A stretch of DNA of 38,696 nucleotides from an uncultured Faecalibacterium sp. (lineage in GTDB: Bacteria; Bacillota; Clostridia; Oscillospirales; Ruminococcaceae): the NCBI GenBank assembly GCA_934525735.1, contig CAKSZM010000010.1, forward strand, positions 1-38,696, in the 5' to 3' direction. Under the pieces are notes generated by a model. The model had not been told where the DNA came from. It did not search any database and saw only the letters and a list, made by a program, of their open reading frames with translations. Made by a program: the position numbers and the translations under genes. This document shows, piece after piece, positions 34,675 to 38,696 of this stretch; the first letter of the stretch is position 1; every line of letters starts with the position of its first letter.

Positions 34675-34738
34675 AAAAAAATAAACCTGACATTATGCCT
34701 GATGCCGACACCTCAGCCCCAAGCATAATATCAGGTTT
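34675..34738 (-). terminator. Leader terminator controlled by LicT
   Basis: On the minus strand, the 16-base arm at 34738-34723 pairs with 34698-34683 (one G-U), followed by a run of U (34681-34675). Its first arm overlaps the end of the RAT site, so RAT and terminator are mutually exclusive. Confidence 0.9.
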
Positions 34739-34762
34739 TGCCTGCCGAACAGTAACAAGCCC
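34731..34762 (-). promoter_or_regulatory. RAT (ribonucleic antiterminator) site
   Basis: The minus strand reads GGGCTTGTTACTG then GGCAGGCAAAACCTGA, the hallmark of BglG/LicT/SacY RAT hairpins (G-TTGTTACTG and GCAGGCAAAACC halves). Confidence 0.9.
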
Positions 34763-34788
34763 GAAAAACGTACTCAATTTGTGCCGAT

Positions 34789-34818
34789 AGTATAACATTT
34801 TGTTCACAAAATTGTCAA
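34789..34818 (-). promoter_or_regulatory. Promoter of licT-bglP
   Basis: On the minus strand TTGACA (34818-34813), 18-bp spacer, TATACT (34794-34789). The spacer contains an inverted repeat ATTTTGT/ACAAAAT that could be an additional operator. Confidence 0.8.
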
Positions 34819-34902
34819 CAGCAATTTCGAAAGATTTCTGTTTTGCACGATTTTGCATCAAAAAATTGTGCACAGTGCGCAAAAAATGGAAGCTTCGGCG
34901 CG

Positions 34903-34939
34903 AAAAAGGCCGGGCGCACATTTGTGCGCCCGGCCTTTT
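34903..34939. terminator. Bidirectional terminator between surface protein and licT
   Basis: AAAAGGCCGGGCGCAC (34904-34919) pairs exactly with 34924-34939, loop of four, with A run and T run on the sides. It ends the minus-strand surface-protein gene. Confidence 0.92.
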
Positions 34940-34997
34940 CCGGGTTTTGGGGATATTTATGTCATGCGGACTTGCGGTATCCGCGCGGCATCCGAGT

Positions 34998-37307
34998 TCA
35001 GCGGTTTTCGCCGCGCTTGCGGTCGAGGAAGAAACCTGCCGCCATCATGGCAACACCGCTCAGGGCCGTGCCCAGCACAGCCAGCCAGTTGGAGCCGGTC
35101 TGGGGCAGGGCTTTAGCGTTCTGCACCGCCGGGTTCACAGCGTTGGCCGGGGTCACAGGTGCGTCCTCGGGTTTTGCGTCCAGAACATCAGGGTTCTGCA
35201 CGTTGCCCGGCAGCACAGTGCCGTCTGCCGGGGTGGTGTCAGCCGTGCCCGGGGTGACATCCTGCACCGGAGCATCCGGCGCTGCGGGGGTGTCGGGCTT
35301 CACGTCCGGGGTGGTGGGGGTGTTGCCCGGCTCTTCCGGTGCCTTGTAGTCATAGGGCACATCGTGGGTCGCACCGCAGCCGTCCACCACACAGGTGTAG
35401 CGGATGATGCCCGGCACGCCGGGAGCAGCTTCCTTGATGATCTTCGGGTTGCCCTACTCGTGGTCGTCGTTGGGGCTGTTGTAGGTCTCCTCAATGTACT
35501 TCTTGTTGTGGATGGCCTTGTACAGCGTGCCGGTGCCGGTCTCGGCGTTGTAGTTGTTCATAAACTGCACCAGTGCGCCGTGCTCTTCGCCCAGCGAGTC
35601 CACGGTAATGTCGTCAAAGTCTACGGCGTCGGTAAGATCACTGCCATACTCATACAGAGCACCCTCGCCAATAGCGCCTTCTCTGGACCCTGGCACAATG
35701 GCAGTGATCTTCAAAGCACGGTTGGAGCTGTCGATTTTGACAGTGGTTTTGGTGGTATCCTCGTCGGCATCTTCATGCACACCGCCGCCAATGGCTGCAG
35801 CGCCTTTTCCACCAATAGCGGTAATATTACCACCGGTGATATTGATACCAACCGAGCTTGCATCGCACCAGTATCCGGAGCCGATACCGGCCGAGCCCAG
35901 ATCCCCATAATAATATTCATGATAGGTTCCGCCGTTGGCTGTGATCGTACCGCCGGAGATATTGATTTTAACAGTGGCGTCATAATTCCATTGATCGTTG
36001 CCGATACCTGCGCCGCTTGAACCAGTTGCATTGATGATACCGCCGGAAATATTGATCTCAGAAGATTCGTCAGACCCATCACTGACACCGATGCCAACGG
36101 TACCGGATGCGGTGATAGTTCCATCCTCGATATCAATTTTGATAAGATCACCAGTAGTATAACCGCCATTTCCAATACCAGTAGCGCTGTCAGCATTGAT
36201 CACAGTATCCTTGCCGGAAATTTTGATCGTAGCGCCCTCTTCGGCGTTGTCACCAGTGCCGATGCCTGCACCGCGTCTTGATTCGGCCGTGATATTACCG
36301 CCGGAGATCGTAATATCAACATTGTCGCCCTGCTCACCGGTGCCAATACCGGCACCGGTGCCGGAAGTTGCTTGAATGGTGCCGCCGGTGATCTCAATAC
36401 TGGTGGGATGCCATCCGGTATCCTTACGATCATCATCAAAACCGGAACCAATGCCTGCACCAGAACCGGCAGATGCTGTAATATCGCCACCGCTGATTTT
36501 GATGTTTGCTGCAGAGCCACTCTTGGCACCGCCGATGCCTGCAGCATCATAGCCGCCGCTAGCAACCACTTTTCCGCCGCTGATTTCAATGTTGGAAGTA
36601 TGATCATAGTCACCGCTACCGATACCTGCAGCATCAAATCCACCATTAGCAGTCAGCGAACCGGTGGGAGAGTTCTTCTTTTCTTCTTCGCTCTTTTCAG
36701 TGCCGTCATCATTGTAGTCATCTTTGATGATCAGATTGCCGGTGCCTTTGGTATCATCCTTTTCCACACCTGCATGATATATACCGCCATTCAAAGTGTT
36801 ATCGCCGTTCAACTCAATATTAGCAGTGCCGTCGCCTTTTACTTCGAGACCGGCACCGCCATAATTATTGCCGCCGTCACCATCTTCACCTGGTTTGATG
36901 GTCACATTATCCAGAGTAATATTTGCCTTGGCGTTCTCGCTCTTAGTATCCACCGTGATACCGTTTTTTTCGGTATCATAGCGACCACAGCTGTTATCAA
37001 TATTGGCGTCCTTGATGGTCACATCACCGGTGGCGTTATCATCCACATTGATAGTGACGGTGTTGGAAACGGCAGAGGTGTCGTTCTTGTCCTCATGGTC
37101 GGTGATGATGGTCTTGCCCTCGTCCAGATGATCCTGATACAGATCACCCTGCGTGATATGATTGCCGTCCTCTTTGGCGTTAACGGTGATATCGCCTTTT
37201 TCCAGATAATAGGTGCCCGCAAAGGCCGGTACGGTGCAGGACGCCACCATGGCCAGGAACGTTGCGGTGGAAAGCACCCGCAGTGCCGTCTTGTTGTTCT
37301 TTCTCAT
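34998..37307 (-). pseudogene. LPxTG beta-helix surface protein with in-frame amber stop
   Basis: From ATG 37307 (GGGGGGA upstream) the minus strand encodes 617 residues up to TAG at 35456-35454. The same frame continues without another stop to 34998. The Sec signal peptide ends VPAFAG (about 31). Residues about 85-540 are some ten repeats of the type I-ISGG-ITA-GAGIGSG, predicted as a right-handed beta-helix. After the stop come a Cys pair (TCVVDGCGATHDVP), a Pro/Asp-rich wall linker and the anchor LPQTG + hydrophobic helix + RKRGENR. Without read-through the protein is secreted but not sortase-anchored. The residue at TAG is most likely Trp, since HEWG occurs at a similar place in the secreted protein at 19850. 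Expression may switch through the G14 tract upstream. Confidence 0.85.
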
Positions 37308-37410
37308 TGGAATCCCCCCAAAAGTTATTCTCTTACTTTATCCCGTTCTCGGATGCGCCTTTCCCGCTCTGCAAAAGCAGCCGCAGCGGAAAAAACACAT
37401 CTTTGACTGT

Positions 37411-37444
37411 ATTATAATTCGGGGGGGGGGGGGGTAAAGCTCAA
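37411..37444 (-). promoter_or_regulatory. Promoter containing a G14/C14 tract
   Basis: On the minus strand -10 TATAAT (37416-37411) lies about 100 bp before the surface-protein ATG. Fourteen C (37434-37421) fill the spacer. Candidate -35 boxes are TTGAGC (37444-37439, spacing 22) and TTTACC (37438-37433, spacing 16). Any change in tract length moves -35 against -10, the arrangement known for phase-variable promoters such as neisserial porA. Confidence 0.7.
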
Positions 37445-37559
37445 GCAGAAAAGTGCCGAAAATGAGGGGAAATTGTATTTTTCATCAAAACCGCACAAAT
37501 TTTACAAAGAAATTATGCGGAATGCCGAAGGATTTCAGGCAAAACCGGCGCGGAAAAGC

Positions 37560-38696
37560 TCAGACCTTTGCCGCGCCCGCGTCCAGAATTTTGTCGAACC
37601 GGGCAAAGAAGGTGATGGTGGTGATGGTAGCCGCCAGAATGTCGCTGACCGGCTCCGCCAGAAACACGCCGAACACCGGGTCGGAGACGACGTGCGGCAG
37701 GATGAAGATGAGCGGGATCAACAGGATAATCTTGCGCAGACAGGCCAGCAGCAGGCTGACCTTCGCCTGCCCCAGCGCCATAAAGCTCTGCTGGCAGGCG
37801 ATCTGGAAGCCCATGGCAAAAATGCCCGCCATATAAATGCGCATGGCCCATGTGGTGTAGGAGATGAGCGCGGAATCGGAGGTGAAGATGCCTGCCACGG
37901 CCCCGGGTGCCAGCATCATCAAAAGCCAGAACCCGCAGGTGTAACCGCCGCACAGGGTCAGCTGAAAGCGGAAGGCTTCCTTGACGCGGGGCTTTTTGCC
38001 CGCGCCGAAGTTGAAGCTCATCACGGGCTGACCGCCCTGACACACGCCCTGAATGGGCAGGGTGCACAGCTGGGATGCGCTGGTGATGACGGTCATGGCA
38101 CCTACGGCCACATCGCCGCCGTACCGCGCCAGACTGGAACTGAAACTGATGGACAGCAGGCTCTCGGTGGAAAGCATGACAAAAGACGAAATGCCCAGCG
38201 CCAGCACCGGCAGGATGACCGCTTTCTCCGGGCGGAGAAAGTCCCGGCGGAGGTGCAGGATGGTTTTGGAGCCGGTGAGGAATTTCAGGATCCACACCGC
38301 GCCCACGGCCTGACTGAGCACCGTGGCAATGGCCGCGCCCCGCACGCCCAGCCCGAACCCGAAGATGAGGATGGGATCCAGAATGATGTTGATCACCGCA
38401 CCGATGACGGTGGTGAGCATACTGGTTTTGGCAAAGCCCTGGGTCGTGATAAAGGGGTTCATGCCCAGCACCAGCAGCACGAACACCGCGCCGAGGATGT
38501 AAATGCGGCTGTAGCTCAGCGCATACGGCAAGGTGGCGTCGCTGGCGCCGAACAGCCGCAGCAGCCCCGGCGCCCCGGCGTAGAACCCGACCGTCAGCAC
38601 GGCCGCGAAGGCCAGCAGCACCGTAAAGCTGTTGGAGATGATCTTTTCGGCCTGCTGCCGGTCCCCCTGCCCCAGTGCGATGGCGGTGCGCGGTGC
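37560..38696 (-). CDS. MATE family efflux transporter (5' part outside window)
   Basis: 379 codons in the window, open to the right edge. The edge reads APRTAIALGQGDRQQAEKIISNSF, the conserved MATE loop between helices 2 and 3, so roughly 70 N-terminal residues are missing. About ten membrane helices follow, with NPFITTQGFAKTSM, NIILDPILIFGFGLGVRGAAIATVLSQ and PVMSFNFGAGKKPRVKEAF, the second-half repeat of the family. It exports drugs or metabolites with Na+ or H+ coupling; the substrate is not predictable. The stop TGA is at 37562-37560. No clear terminator follows before the surface-protein promoter. Confidence 0.9.
   Translation of the reverse strand, partial: APRTAIALGQGDRQQAEKIISNSFTVLLAFAAVLTVGFYAGAPGLLRLFGASDATLPYALSYSRIYILGAVFVLLVLGMNPFITTQGFAKTSMLTTVIGAVINIILDPILIFGFGLGVRGAAIATVLSQAVGAVWILKFLTGSKTILHLRRDFLRPEKAVILPVLALGISSFVMLSTESLLSISFSSSLARYGGDVAVGAMTVITSASQLCTLPIQGVCQGGQPVMSFNFGAGKKPRVKEAFRFQLTLCGGYTCGFWLLMMLAPGAVAGIFTSDSALISYTTWAMRIYMAGIFAMGFQIACQQSFMALGQAKVSLLLACLRKIILLIPLIFILPHVVSDPVFGVFLAEPVSDILAATITTITFFARFDKILDAGAAKV

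Noticed and set aside
35700..36700. Possible CRISPR array
   Set aside because: The repeated units are diverged codons for ISGG/GAGIG protein repeats in one frame, with no constant repeat or unique spacers.

Overview
The window looks like chromosomal DNA of a Gram-positive gut anaerobe close to Faecalibacterium (Oscillospiraceae). This is inference from protein style, strong AAGGAGG ribosome sites, a GC-rich codon bias, an LPxTG surface protein, a LicT-controlled PTS and small palindromic intergenic repeats. No marker gene settles the species.

Positions 1-6.7 kb are a graveyard of mobile DNA beside a tRNA 3' end. A tyrosine-recombinase 3' end occurs twice as direct repeats (237-492 and 4743-4987), both truncated. 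Between them lie a MOBV-type oriT-like sequence without a relaxase, an AT-rich membrane-protein gene split by a +1 shift, an AT-rich hypothetical gene, and an intact AlbA/Schlafen-like regulator or defence-type ATPase gene. Behind the second copy lie a small hypothetical gene, a 5'-truncated dinD, and fragments of a YgiT-type zinc finger and a membrane transporter.

6.8-11.3 kb holds an M18 aminopeptidase broken by a 5-bp repeat, a glycerate kinase-like gene, a small hypothetical gene, an FMN-binding lipoprotein with a truncated 4Fe-4S partner, and a LysR gene with an in-frame internal deletion. 11.3-23.2 kb holds a HAD phosphatase, ilvE, a cluster of two esterases and an ATP-grasp ligase, two exported small proteins, a MYG1-family protein, a GIY-YIG protein and an 1115-residue secreted Cys-rich protein.

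23.4-31.7 kb is a complete arginine pathway from glutamate: argG-argH-argC-argJ-argB-argD-argF, all on the + strand, with an operator-like inverted repeat and sigma-A promoter upstream, a second promoter before argD and a strong terminator after argF. ArgJ recycles the acetyl group, so no separate argA or argE is required; carbamoyl phosphate must come from elsewhere.

31.8 kb to the end is on the - strand: a beta-glucoside-type EIIBCA permease and its LicT antiterminator with a clear RAT/terminator leader, an LPxTG beta-helix surface protein interrupted by an in-frame amber codon and preceded by a G14 tract inside its promoter, and the C-terminal part of a MATE transporter running off the window.

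Recurring themes are decay and switching. Simple repeats (A7, CCACA x3, G7, G14) sit exactly where they would disrupt reading frames or promoter spacing. A family of about 150-195 bp palindromic elements is scattered between genes.
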